From assembly GCA_022844575.1 (NCBI GenBank), contig JALHLL010000005.1:1-32891 (forward strand): a DNA stretch of 32,891 nt, read 5' to 3'. The stretch is from a bacterium (lineage in GTDB: Bacteria > Bacteroidota > Ignavibacteria > Kapaibacteriales > UBA961). A program made the translations under genes and the position numbers. Shown here piece by piece: positions 7,973 to 16,969 of the stretch (position 1 is the first letter of the stretch; each line of letters begins with the position of its first letter). The notes below the pieces were generated by a model that made no database searches, was not told the DNA's origin, and saw only the letters and a program-made list of their open reading frames with translations.

Positions 7973-10900
7973 GTGATGAATTTCGTAATTTTCGGGAATG
8001 CAGCATTGTCAAACTTTTCCGCACACTTTATTAACTTCATGACTTATGTGCGTTTCGTCGCTATAGCGTTTATCGTTATGGCGGCATCTGTTAACTCCAT
8101 GTCTTCACAAGTCGTCGAAACCCGTTATGAATACGGTTCTTCGCTTGTTCATGATAGCCGGCTTGTTTATGAGCGAGGTTTATTAACGAGAAGCCGTACG
8201 ATTATAGAGGAATCGTTACGGGAATTTGTACATTTTCCTGCTTATGATAAGGCTCAAATTTTATCTTCATTGCAAAGTGCATCATCCAAAAGTTTCAAAA
8301 CGGCGGATGAAATACTTGTGAAGTTGATAATGGAAAGACCTTTATCGCCGGTTATTCCCTATGCGTATCAGTTGCGGGGTATGATAGCATTCGAACAACA
8401 GCGTTTGGATAAAGCATCAACACATTTTTACGAATGTTTCGTTTCGGCTGAAGGTCAGTTTGTTCAGCGTCAAGATTCTCTTTATCATGACATTGCCGCC
8501 ACAAGTTTATTCTGGCGTGGTGTATCGCAAGCAAAAATAGGTTTGAATGATTCGGCTGCCGTATCGTATAAAAAGTGTTATTCGCGTTTTCCTGAACATC
8601 ATCTGGCTGATGATGCACTTTTTTATGATGGTCTGGTACATGAGAATAACAATGATGTCATAAATGCTATTGCCATTTTTGCTCGTTATCGATCTAATTA
8701 TCCTAAACGAAATAATACAGTAGCATCTTGCATCCGAGAAGCGCAAAACAGATTAAAACGCAGACAAGCTGCAATGAGTTTGGTAATACTGGAAAATGGA
8801 GAATCCTCTCGTCAACAAAGTATTACGGAAGAGAAACGTAAGGAATCATTGTTTGAAGTGCAGACGAATGCCGAACATGCAGCCGAAGAAATTTTATTTC
8901 TTAGGGGCGAGGCATATAATCAGTTACGACGTTATGAAGATGCCTTAACCGCATATAAGCAATTATTGAACGATTTTCCGACTACGCATCTATCTTCGCA
9001 AGTACGGCTTGGCATCGGGTGGGCATTGCTTAATCTTAACCGAGCAGAAGAGTCCATTATTGAATTTTCGACAGTTATAGATAGCGTTCAAGACCAAACC
9101 TCACAAGTACGGGCAGCTGCACAACTGTATAGAGCTATTGCTTGGAAGAATAGCGGAAAACGTGATGAAGCATATCGTGAGTTTTCGACATTGTCTGTTC
9201 AATCAGGCTTTCCGTTTCTGGCGCAGGTACTTTTGGAACTTGGGCAGATGTATTATGAGGATGGTAAATATACGGAAGCAAGACGCGCACTCGAACGTGG
9301 TGAAAGGGAGAGTTCCGACGGTTTTATATCGGCAAGAATTCAATTGATTCTCGGCAATTCTTATCTTGAAGAAAGACTTTTTGCCAAAGCGGCGCAGGCA
9401 TTTTCATCCGCAGAATTTCTTGCAAAAAACAGTTCGGTAGAGATGATGCCGCTTAAAAATTCCGTGCTTGCCGAAGCGCGTTTAAAACAAGGTATCGCTT
9501 GGGCTCAGGCAAGCCGATATCGTGATGCAATTCCATCATTGACGGCATTCAGAGCGGAACATGCTGATGATAAGAGGCAAGACGAAGCATTATTCTGGCT
9601 CGGTGAAAGTTTTTATCGTTCTGATATGCTTGCGAATGCCGATGTCTCTTTCCGTGATTTAGTTGATAATTTCCCGACAAGCGGAAGACGCGAAGAAGCT
9701 TTATACGGACTCGGATGGACACATTTCCGACAGCGTCGTTTTGATGCAAGCGGAAAATGGTTTGAAAAATTGGTAAAGGAGTACCCGAAAACGGAATTTG
9801 CTGCCGAAGCACTTGCAAGAAAGGGCGACGGCCATTTTTTAGAGAGACAATTTGCAGCCGCAGCAAAATCGTATGAAGAGGCCGCTAAAAGAGCACCGAA
9901 TACTGCTGAAGGGCGCTATTCCGCTTATCAACTTGGTCATGCTTTACGACGTGCAGGACAATTGGATAGAGCGGTTGATGTATTTAGAAATTATGTGAAA
10001 AAATACTCTCGTTCAGCAAATGCCGATTATGCTCTTTTTTCTATCGGTTTAATTCATTTTCAGGAACAGAAATACGAAACTGCAATTAACGATTTTCGCA
10101 TATTCATAGAAGCATATCCGCAAAGTTCTATGATACCCCGTGCGCAGTATCAAATAGGCGATTGTTATTATAATCAGAGTAATTATCAATCTGCAATTAT
10201 TGAATATAAAAAAGTAATGGAGCAATTCCCAACAAGCCCTTATGCCGGTACTGCTGTAATGGGTATTCAGTATTGTTTGGAAAGTATGGGGCAGAGTGAT
10301 GCGGCCGATTCGTTAACAAGGGCATTTATAAATGCAAATCCATTATCAGCCAATTCGGAAAAATTAATAGTTAATCAAGGTTATAAATTTTATACTAATA
10401 AAAGATTTAATGATGCTATTGCAGAATATGAGAATTACTTAAAAACGTATCCGAATACGGAAAATGCGGCTGAAGCATTATTTTATCTCGGAAAAAGTTA
10501 TATAAATTCAGGGAATACCTTAAAAGCTGAACAATCAATGGATGATTTGGCAAAAAAATATCCTATGAATACTTTTGCACATTTGGGGATTTTGGAATTG
10601 GGTTTAATGCGTTTGCGTTTGAATGAAGCAACAAAAGCAGATTCCATTTTTAGAATTGTTGAGCAAAAATATCCCGATTCTTCAAGTGCTGGGCAAGCAT
10701 TGTTCGAGCGTAGCGTAATTGCATATACTCGCGGCGATACGAATGGTGCCTTAACAGGGTTTACGAAAGTTGCTGATAAATTTCAAGCGACGGAATTTGG
10801 CGATCAGAGTTTGTACAGAATTGCCATGTTCTGGCGTTTGCGCGGTCAATTCGATAGCGCAAGAATACATTTTTCAAAATTAGCTCTACGTGAAGAAAAT

Positions 10901-11254
10901 CCTTTAGTTGCTGCGGAAGCTCAATACCGTATCGGGGAGTTATATCTCCGTGAGAGAAAACATAATGAAGCATTAACAGCTTTCTTTACAGCAAGAGATA
11001 AATATTCCATGGTTGAGGATTGGTTTACTTTATCCATGTTAGGGTTGGGTGAATGTTATGAATTTTTAGGGCAAATTGATGCAGCTAAAGATGTTTACGC
11101 AACATTACAGGAATTGAGAAAAGACGATGATTATGGACGAACGGCGGCGGCTCGGCTAAAGCGGTTGAAAAAAGGAAATTATTCTCCACCGGTGCAATCA
11201 CCACAAAAAGATAGTCTGAATACAAAACCCGAACAAGGAGGGAGCCATGAATAA
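7973..11254 (+). CDS. Large tetratricopeptide-repeat exported protein (BamD/YbgF-like repeats)
   Basis: Many TPR units, e.g. YEDALTAYKQLLNDFPTTHLSSQVRLGIGWALLNLNRAEESIIEFSTVI, RFDASGKWFEKLVKEYPKTEFAAEALARKGDGHF, YETAINDFRIFIEAYPQSSMIPRAQYQIGDCYYNQ. True start may be 8039 (MTYVRFVAIAFIVMAASVNSMSSQ, signal-peptide-like). Confidence 0.9.
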   Translation: MMNFVIFGNAALSNFSAHFINFMTYVRFVAIAFIVMAASVNSMSSQVVETRYEYGSSLVHDSRLVYERGLLTRSRTIIEESLREFVHFPAYDKAQILSSLQSASSKSFKTADEILVKLIMERPLSPVIPYAYQLRGMIAFEQQRLDKASTHFYECFVSAEGQFVQRQDSLYHDIAATSLFWRGVSQAKIGLNDSAAVSYKKCYSRFPEHHLADDALFYDGLVHENNNDVINAIAIFARYRSNYPKRNNTVASCIREAQNRLKRRQAAMSLVILENGESSRQQSITEEKRKESLFEVQTNAEHAAEEILFLRGEAYNQLRRYEDALTAYKQLLNDFPTTHLSSQVRLGIGWALLNLNRAEESIIEFSTVIDSVQDQTSQVRAAAQLYRAIAWKNSGKRDEAYREFSTLSVQSGFPFLAQVLLELGQMYYEDGKYTEARRALERGERESSDGFISARIQLILGNSYLEERLFAKAAQAFSSAEFLAKNSSVEMMPLKNSVLAEARLKQGIAWAQASRYRDAIPSLTAFRAEHADDKRQDEALFWLGESFYRSDMLANADVSFRDLVDNFPTSGRREEALYGLGWTHFRQRRFDASGKWFEKLVKEYPKTEFAAEALARKGDGHFLERQFAAAAKSYEEAAKRAPNTAEGRYSAYQLGHALRRAGQLDRAVDVFRNYVKKYSRSANADYALFSIGLIHFQEQKYETAINDFRIFIEAYPQSSMIPRAQYQIGDCYYNQSNYQSAIIEYKKVMEQFPTSPYAGTAVMGIQYCLESMGQSDAADSLTRAFINANPLSANSEKLIVNQGYKFYTNKRFNDAIAEYENYLKTYPNTENAAEALFYLGKSYINSGNTLKAEQSMDDLAKKYPMNTFAHLGILELGLMRLRLNEATKADSIFRIVEQKYPDSSSAGQALFERSVIAYTRGDTNGALTGFTKVADKFQATEFGDQSLYRIAMFWRLRGQFDSARIHFSKLALREENPLVAAEAQYRIGELYLRERKHNEALTAFFTARDKYSMVEDWFTLSMLGLGECYEFLGQIDAAKDVYATLQELRKDDDYGRTAAARLKRLKKGNYSPPVQSPQKDSLNTKPEQGGSHE

Positions 11255-12851
11255 AATGATAATGAAAACATGGTTAGTATTTTGTTTTGGTATCACTTCT
11301 ACAATGATGTGTGTTGCTCAACAAAAGGCACAAACTACAAAAGATGACCCTGTAGAGTTAGCAACCATTGTAATACAAGGAACAGAAGCTGTTGATATAC
11401 CCGGTGGGACAAAACAACCGCCACGCAAGACGTTAGCTTTAACACGCGACCGTTTGGATTCGCTTAATACATTGGAAAAGCATACTGCAATACGTTTACC
11501 TTTTGTAGCTTTACCGACGACATCATTGGAAAAACCAATAACAAAAGGATATGTAAAAGGGGAGTTAGGCCAGTTCTTAACACCGTTACTTGATGCAGGT
11601 TATGGTTTTGCATTAGGTGGTTATCGTTTGGAAGCAAACGGAGGATTGGAGGCGAGCAATGGTCATGTAAACAATGCTGATTTTGCAAACTTCAACTTTT
11701 CTTTAGATGCCGAATATGTAGCACCTGAAAAATTTATCTTTTTCGGAGGTAGTAAAACACAATCCTTTATACGTTTTTCCCGTGATGCACACAATTTATA
11801 CGCTGTTCCGAGCGCTGTGCATCGTTCACTTACGGATTTTAGTGCCGGTGTGAGAACGGATGGCTCATATAACGGATATACATATAGTTTGGGTGGAGAT
11901 TGGAATGCAGGGTCTTTAGCACAATCGAACAATGATGCGGTGAATAATGCACTCCACGGGTTTATAGATGCAACAAAACGTTTTGATGATCTTGTTGTGG
12001 GTGCGGAAGCAAATTTGCAATTTCACACGCTACGGGGTAATGGATTGAATATGATGGATTTTCTTGCAAATGCAAATTATGTGCAGGAAACCTACAAAGT
12101 GCGAGCGAAAGCAGGTTTACAATCATATACGAATGCAAACGGAGCAACATTCGGAGCAATGAAAGTAATTGCTGATGGTGAGTATTTCTTGAATGGGGAT
12201 TTCACATTAGGGGCATTTATTAGGTCGGGATTATTGGAGAATTCGTTTATAAGAATGATGAGAATAAATCCGTATATCTCCAATTCGGCAGAGATAGAGT
12301 ATGCACGTGAAAATATTGCAGTCGGGGCACGTTTATGGTATCATCCTTTGGAGAAGATTGGCATTATGATGAAAGGGACTGTTGCTTCGATTGGTAATTA
12401 CGCCGTTTGGCAGGGCAATCAGCAGGCAAGTTTTGCTTTACGTTATGCTGATGTAATGCTAATTGAGGCGGAAGCTGAAGTTGTTTATACCTATGATGAA
12501 TACAATACATTCAATGCTAATGTTCAAACACGTTCCATAAAGACTGCAAAAGAAAGTACATTATCATATATTTTGCCTTTTCAAACGTCCATTCGTTGGA
12601 ATAGAACTTGGAATAATGAAATAGGCACGCAGTTAACAGCAAGTTATATGGGGACACGTTCAACAGGCAGTAATAATGTACCTCAACTTTCAGGATATAT
12701 TGATCTTTCATTAAGGGCAACATATTCTTTCAATTCAGTACTTCAAGGATATATTCGCGTTGATAATATTACGAACTCTACCATTTTTGTATGGGAGGGG
12801 TATAAAGAACGCGGTATATTTTTTGCTGTGGGTGTTTTGTGTAATTTTTGA
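11247..12851 (+). CDS. TonB-dependent-receptor-like outer-membrane beta-barrel without a recognisable plug domain
   Basis: Signal peptide; TonB-box-like VELATIVIQGTEAV; only about 65 residues before the barrel (YVKGELGQFLTPLLDAGYGFALGGYRLEANGG...); receptor-like C-terminus LRATYSFNSVLQGYIRVDNITNS...GIFFAVGVLCNF. Start overlaps the TPR gene stop by 8 nt. Confidence 0.7.
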   Translation: MNKMIMKTWLVFCFGITSTMMCVAQQKAQTTKDDPVELATIVIQGTEAVDIPGGTKQPPRKTLALTRDRLDSLNTLEKHTAIRLPFVALPTTSLEKPITKGYVKGELGQFLTPLLDAGYGFALGGYRLEANGGLEASNGHVNNADFANFNFSLDAEYVAPEKFIFFGGSKTQSFIRFSRDAHNLYAVPSAVHRSLTDFSAGVRTDGSYNGYTYSLGGDWNAGSLAQSNNDAVNNALHGFIDATKRFDDLVVGAEANLQFHTLRGNGLNMMDFLANANYVQETYKVRAKAGLQSYTNANGATFGAMKVIADGEYFLNGDFTLGAFIRSGLLENSFIRMMRINPYISNSAEIEYARENIAVGARLWYHPLEKIGIMMKGTVASIGNYAVWQGNQQASFALRYADVMLIEAEAEVVYTYDEYNTFNANVQTRSIKTAKESTLSYILPFQTSIRWNRTWNNEIGTQLTASYMGTRSTGSNNVPQLSGYIDLSLRATYSFNSVLQGYIRVDNITNSTIFVWEGYKERGIFFAVGVLCNF

Positions 12852-12893
12852 TGTTGATGAAACATTGAATTAAACTTTACGAAAGGTTCTTCC

Positions 12894-14357
12894 ATGGTGG
12901 ACAAAAATGTTCTTAATGATGAATTCGGTGGCTTCGATAGTGCCGACAGCGAGACATTTGCGCTTGAAGGACTAACGGCATACCCGGGAGAATCGCAAGG
13001 ATTTATTATACCAAAACCTCAACCCGAGATTCAAAGTGAAGAATTACCATTACAAGAGACGGAGGCTCCGGAGGTGGAAGCTTCGACTTTTGAACAGCAA
13101 ATAATGGAGAGTGATACTATTGAGGAAAACATATCAATTGATGAAGATTTATTACGTGCTTTGCAGCAGGATTTGATTAAAAGCAGGCAGAAGAAAGAGC
13201 TTATTGAAGAACAACAACCGCCCGTTGAAGAACAGGATTTTATTGAGTTTGAAACGGACTCAAACACCGAAACCATTGACCTTGCTGATATAAAAGCTGA
13301 ACATCCTTCATCGTTTATGGTACACGAAGAACCCGTTCAGGCTTCGAAAGTAACGGATATGCCTGATTCAGGCGGGTATGGGGGATATGCCGCGTTGGCA
13401 CAAGATATGGTCAGTGAAAACAGCGATACGATTCCACCTATAGTGGAGGAAAACCGAAAAAAGGAGAAAAAATCTTTACCCTTTTTTAATAAGAAAACCT
13501 TGTTAATTGCTGCTTCAATAGCCGGGATCGCTGTGTTGGGTTTATCGGCGTATATGCTTACACCGGCAATAAAAGGAGTGTTTGCCTCGAAGGATACGGA
13601 TTCTACCAAAGTTGAAAATCACGATAATCAAGCGCACAAAAAAGAGGAAGAACACAAAACAGAGGGCGAGCATAAACAGGATGCCCACGCTGAATCAAAA
13701 CCACATAGCGATGATAAGGCAATTACCGCCATTCCCGATTCATTGTTGGATGAGATAGCGGATGATACAAAACATGATGAACATGTAGCGGAAGCGAACA
13801 GTCACAATTCTGCAACATCTCATGAAAAACCTAAATCCGATGTTAAAAAACATGCGGAGGAAAAACATGCCGAGCCGAAACATGAACCGAAGCCGATTAA
13901 AGAAAAACATCCTGAAAAAGAGCACAAATCCGTTAAGGAAAATATAGCTCATCATAAAGAAAAAGAGGATAAACATAGTACCCCCTCAGCTGTCGAAAAA
14001 CAGCCTCAAAAAAATATTATAGCAAAAAAAGAACATCATGAGAAAGAAATACCTCATGAAACAAAACAAAAAGTTGAAGAGATTCCGGTAAAAAAAGAGC
14101 AGGCGACAACATCCGATAAAGTAGTGAAACCGTTGTTTACTATTCAGGTATATGCAACACCATCGAAAAATGAAGCGGAACGTTGGCTAAGTAAGTTACG
14201 TTCCTCTTCGGCAAATGCGCCGGTAATAACGACACAGCAAATTCGTGATAAAACATGGTACAGGGTACGTTTCGGAAATTTTTCATCGCGCGATGAAGCC
14301 GAGAAAGCTATTAGAAGTTTAGGCTATGACCAATGTTGGATTGATAGAGTACGTTAA
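12894..14357 (+). CDS. SPOR-domain protein with single TM helix and His/Lys/Glu-rich periplasmic linker
   Basis: TM segment KKTLLIAASIAGIAVLGLSAYML; C-terminal FTIQVYATPSKNEAERWLSKLRSS..APVITTQQIRDKTWYRVRFGNFSSRDEAEKAIRSLG is a SPOR fold signature. Confidence 0.88.
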   Translation: MVDKNVLNDEFGGFDSADSETFALEGLTAYPGESQGFIIPKPQPEIQSEELPLQETEAPEVEASTFEQQIMESDTIEENISIDEDLLRALQQDLIKSRQKKELIEEQQPPVEEQDFIEFETDSNTETIDLADIKAEHPSSFMVHEEPVQASKVTDMPDSGGYGGYAALAQDMVSENSDTIPPIVEENRKKEKKSLPFFNKKTLLIAASIAGIAVLGLSAYMLTPAIKGVFASKDTDSTKVENHDNQAHKKEEEHKTEGEHKQDAHAESKPHSDDKAITAIPDSLLDEIADDTKHDEHVAEANSHNSATSHEKPKSDVKKHAEEKHAEPKHEPKPIKEKHPEKEHKSVKENIAHHKEKEDKHSTPSAVEKQPQKNIIAKKEHHEKEIPHETKQKVEEIPVKKEQATTSDKVVKPLFTIQVYATPSKNEAERWLSKLRSSSANAPVITTQQIRDKTWYRVRFGNFSSRDEAEKAIRSLGYDQCWIDRVR

Positions 14358-14374
14358 TATAATACGATAATCTG

Positions 14375-15136
14375 ATGAGAGAAATTGAAAATATACCGGT
14401 CGGTTTAACCATTAAAATTCCATGGGAGCGTTTTACTGCGCGAGGTTTTGGTATTTCGCTCATTATTGTGCCGTTATTACTCTATATCATGTCCTTAACG
14501 CAATGTAACATTGCCCCGCCACGAGAAACTGAAATAAGAGGTATTGAATTAATACAATTGAAATGGGGAGATGGTGACGGTACGGGTAATAAAGGCGGTA
14601 ATTTACAGAAAGAGGGTATAAAAAAAACAGGCAAACAACCTTCACTTGATATTGAGGATGCTGCACGTGCAACAAAGACGAAAACAAGTACAACAGCTGA
14701 AACGGATATAAATAGTGCTACGAATGTAAAACCCGTAAAAGAATTGGGGAGTGCTACGGCAAATACCGGAGCGGCAACGGGAACAAAAGAGTTGGGTGCC
14801 GGAAAAGAAGGTTTGATAACGGGAACAGGGTTAGGTAATTTGGGAGATGGTGCCGGAAGCGGAGAAGGATGGGGTTTACAATGGGGTGGTGGCGGAAACC
14901 GCTCCGTTATGTTCAAGAAAATTCCTAAGTATCCCGAAGGTGCTACTGCTACATTGATAAGAGTAAAGTTTCGAGTTACGCCTGAAGGTACGGTAGGGCA
15001 AATGAATTTTACGACAAAAGGTGATCCGCAGTTGGAAAATGAGGTAATGAAAGCACTAAGGATGTGGCGATTTAATAAGATAAAGGACGATAAGGAGATG
15101 GAAGGTACGATAACATTCTCATTCCGTTCAAATTAG
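14375..15136 (+). CDS. TonB family energy transducer
   Basis: N-terminal TM (GISLIIVPLLLYIMSL), Gly/Thr/Lys-rich linker, C-terminal IPKYPEGATATLIRVKFRVTPEGTVGQMNFTTKGDPQLENEVMKALRMWRFNK typical of TonB_C. Confidence 0.88.
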   Translation: MREIENIPVGLTIKIPWERFTARGFGISLIIVPLLLYIMSLTQCNIAPPRETEIRGIELIQLKWGDGDGTGNKGGNLQKEGIKKTGKQPSLDIEDAARATKTKTSTTAETDINSATNVKPVKELGSATANTGAATGTKELGAGKEGLITGTGLGNLGDGAGSGEGWGLQWGGGGNRSVMFKKIPKYPEGATATLIRVKFRVTPEGTVGQMNFTTKGDPQLENEVMKALRMWRFNKIKDDKEMEGTITFSFRSN

Positions 15137-15321
15137 TGTTTTTAATAATGCAGGATATTGTACAATACTTTTCGGAAATACCAACATTCGGTTTGGCTAT
15201 AATCGCGATTTTTTTTGTCGGGATCGTATTTGCAATTCTCAGAAAATTAATAAAGTTTGCTATAACACTTGCGGCTCTTATTATTATGGTTTTGGTGATA
15301 ATACGATTGCTTCAGCATTAA
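15136..15321 (+). CDS. Small hydrophobic membrane protein
   Basis: GTG start overlaps the TonB stop (TAGTG); alternative ATG at 15148 (MQDIVQYFSEIPTFGLAIIAIFFVGIVFAILRKLIKFAITLAALIIMVLVIIRLLQH); two hydrophobic stretches. Confidence 0.55.
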   Translation: MFLIMQDIVQYFSEIPTFGLAIIAIFFVGIVFAILRKLIKFAITLAALIIMVLVIIRLLQH

Positions 15322-15396
15322 GTTTTTACTGAACTTTTTTTGTAAAACTGACCGAAATTTCTCCACTTATTCAAATTATTCAATCAGGAAATAAAT

Positions 15397-16731
15397 ATGC
15401 CTCAAACGCTTGGAATAGTAGGTACGGGTTATGTAGGACTTGTAACTGGAACATGTTTTGCCGAAAGCGGCAACCGGGTTATTTGTGTTGATATTGACGA
15501 AAAAAAAGTAAATGACTTACGCCAAGGGATTATGCCCATATTTGAACCCGGGTTGGAGCATTTATTAGAAAGAAATATTAAAAACGGACGATTGACATTT
15601 ACAACCGATTTGAATGAAGCGGTGGAAAAATCATCCGTACTTTTCTTATGCCTACCTACGCCACCTGATGAAGATGGTTCAGCCGATTTGCAATATGTGT
15701 TGGGGGTTGCTAAAGATGCCGCCACAATTATTAAAGAAAAAGATATCCGTGATTTTAAAGTATTTGTCAATAAAAGCACGGTTCCGGTACAAACGGCTGA
15801 AAAAGTAACTGCAATAGTAAGAAATGCAGCCCCTGAATATCCGATTGCAGTTGTAAGTAATCCCGAATTTTTAAGAGAGGGCTTTGCAGTTGAGGATTTT
15901 ATGAAGCCGGACAGAATTGTTGTCGGTGCTTCGGATGAAAGAGCAATTTCAATAATGCGCGATTTGTATGAGCCGTTTGTGCGTAGCGGTAACCCAATCT
16001 TTTTTATGGATGAAAAAAGTGCCGAAATAACCAAGTATGCTGCGAATTGTTATTTGGCTATGCGCATTTCGTTTATGAATGAACTTTCGTATTACTGTGA
16101 ACAGGTTGGTGCCGATATTGAGCAAATACGCATGGGTATAGGTTCCGATTCGAGAATAGGTAAAAGATTTTTATTTGCAGGATTGGGATATGGCGGCAGT
16201 TGTTTTCCGAAAGACGTAAAAGCTCTTATTCACTCAACTGATGCGGCAAATACGCCGTTAGGTTTGGTAAAAGCAGCTGAAGAGGCAAATTATCGCCAAT
16301 CGGATCGCTTTTTTGAAAAAATTCAAAAACGTTTTGACACGTTAGAAGGAAAGCGTTTCGCTTTATGGGGTTTGGCTTTTAAGCCGAATACCGATGATAC
16401 AAGGGAAGCACCTGCTTTTCGGTTAATACAACGTCTGCTTGATGCCGGTGCAAATATTACTGCTTATGATCCCGAAGCTATGGAAAATACGAAGCGATTT
16501 TTTGGCGATCGAGTGCAGTATGCAGTTGATTCGATGGAATGTTTGAATGATACTGATGCCTTAATAATTGCGACTGAATGGAATGAGTTTCGGAGTCCTG
16601 ACTTTGAGGCGGTGAAGAAATCGCTACGATTGCCGATTATTTTCGATGGTCGTAATTTATTCGATCCTGATGATATGGATAATAGGGGATTAGAATATTA
16701 TAGTATCGGACGCAGAACAGTTACTGCTTAA
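15397..16731 (+). CDS. ugd: UDP-glucose 6-dehydrogenase family (UDP-glucose/GDP-mannose dehydrogenase)
   Basis: GIVGTGYVGLVTGTCFAESGNRVICVDIDEKKV, FVNKSTVPVQTAEKV, SNPEFLREGFAVEDFMKPDRIVVG, AGLGYGGSCFPKDVKAL, LWGLAFKPNTDDTREAPA. Confidence 0.96.
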   Translation: MPQTLGIVGTGYVGLVTGTCFAESGNRVICVDIDEKKVNDLRQGIMPIFEPGLEHLLERNIKNGRLTFTTDLNEAVEKSSVLFLCLPTPPDEDGSADLQYVLGVAKDAATIIKEKDIRDFKVFVNKSTVPVQTAEKVTAIVRNAAPEYPIAVVSNPEFLREGFAVEDFMKPDRIVVGASDERAISIMRDLYEPFVRSGNPIFFMDEKSAEITKYAANCYLAMRISFMNELSYYCEQVGADIEQIRMGIGSDSRIGKRFLFAGLGYGGSCFPKDVKALIHSTDAANTPLGLVKAAEEANYRQSDRFFEKIQKRFDTLEGKRFALWGLAFKPNTDDTREAPAFRLIQRLLDAGANITAYDPEAMENTKRFFGDRVQYAVDSMECLNDTDALIIATEWNEFRSPDFEAVKKSLRLPIIFDGRNLFDPDDMDNRGLEYYSIGRRTVTA

Positions 16732-16969
16732 TACAATGGTTGATATTCACCATAAGTAATGTGAGTCAACACAAAACGTGCGAAATTCGGCTAAATGTGA
16801 CATAATGGTGCACGTATTAGCTAAGTCATTGCATTCATAGGGATAATGTGTTTTGTAGGTGTCAAAGTTCAATTCCGTGTATTGTCGAAAACCAATCGCA
16901 GATGTTTGGCACAATAATCAATATTTATGGCGGTGTATGCCGTCGGTAATACATTTTATGTGAGGTTAC

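Noticed and set aside
12894-14357. Repeats in the SPOR linker as possible tandem-repeat locus
   Set aside because: Low-complexity K/H/E coding sequence without a fixed repeat unit at DNA level.
14482-14916. 144-aa Pro-rich ORF on - strand
   Set aside because: Antisense to the Gly-rich TonB linker (Gly codons read as Pro in reverse complement).
15429-16034. 201-aa ORF on - strand
   Set aside because: Antisense to the clearly coding ugd gene; composition reflects the complementary frame.
16908-16928. Possible sigma-54 promoter TTGGCACaataatcaatatt upstream of fliL
   Set aside because: The -24 GG is present but the -12 GC at N10 spacing is absent.
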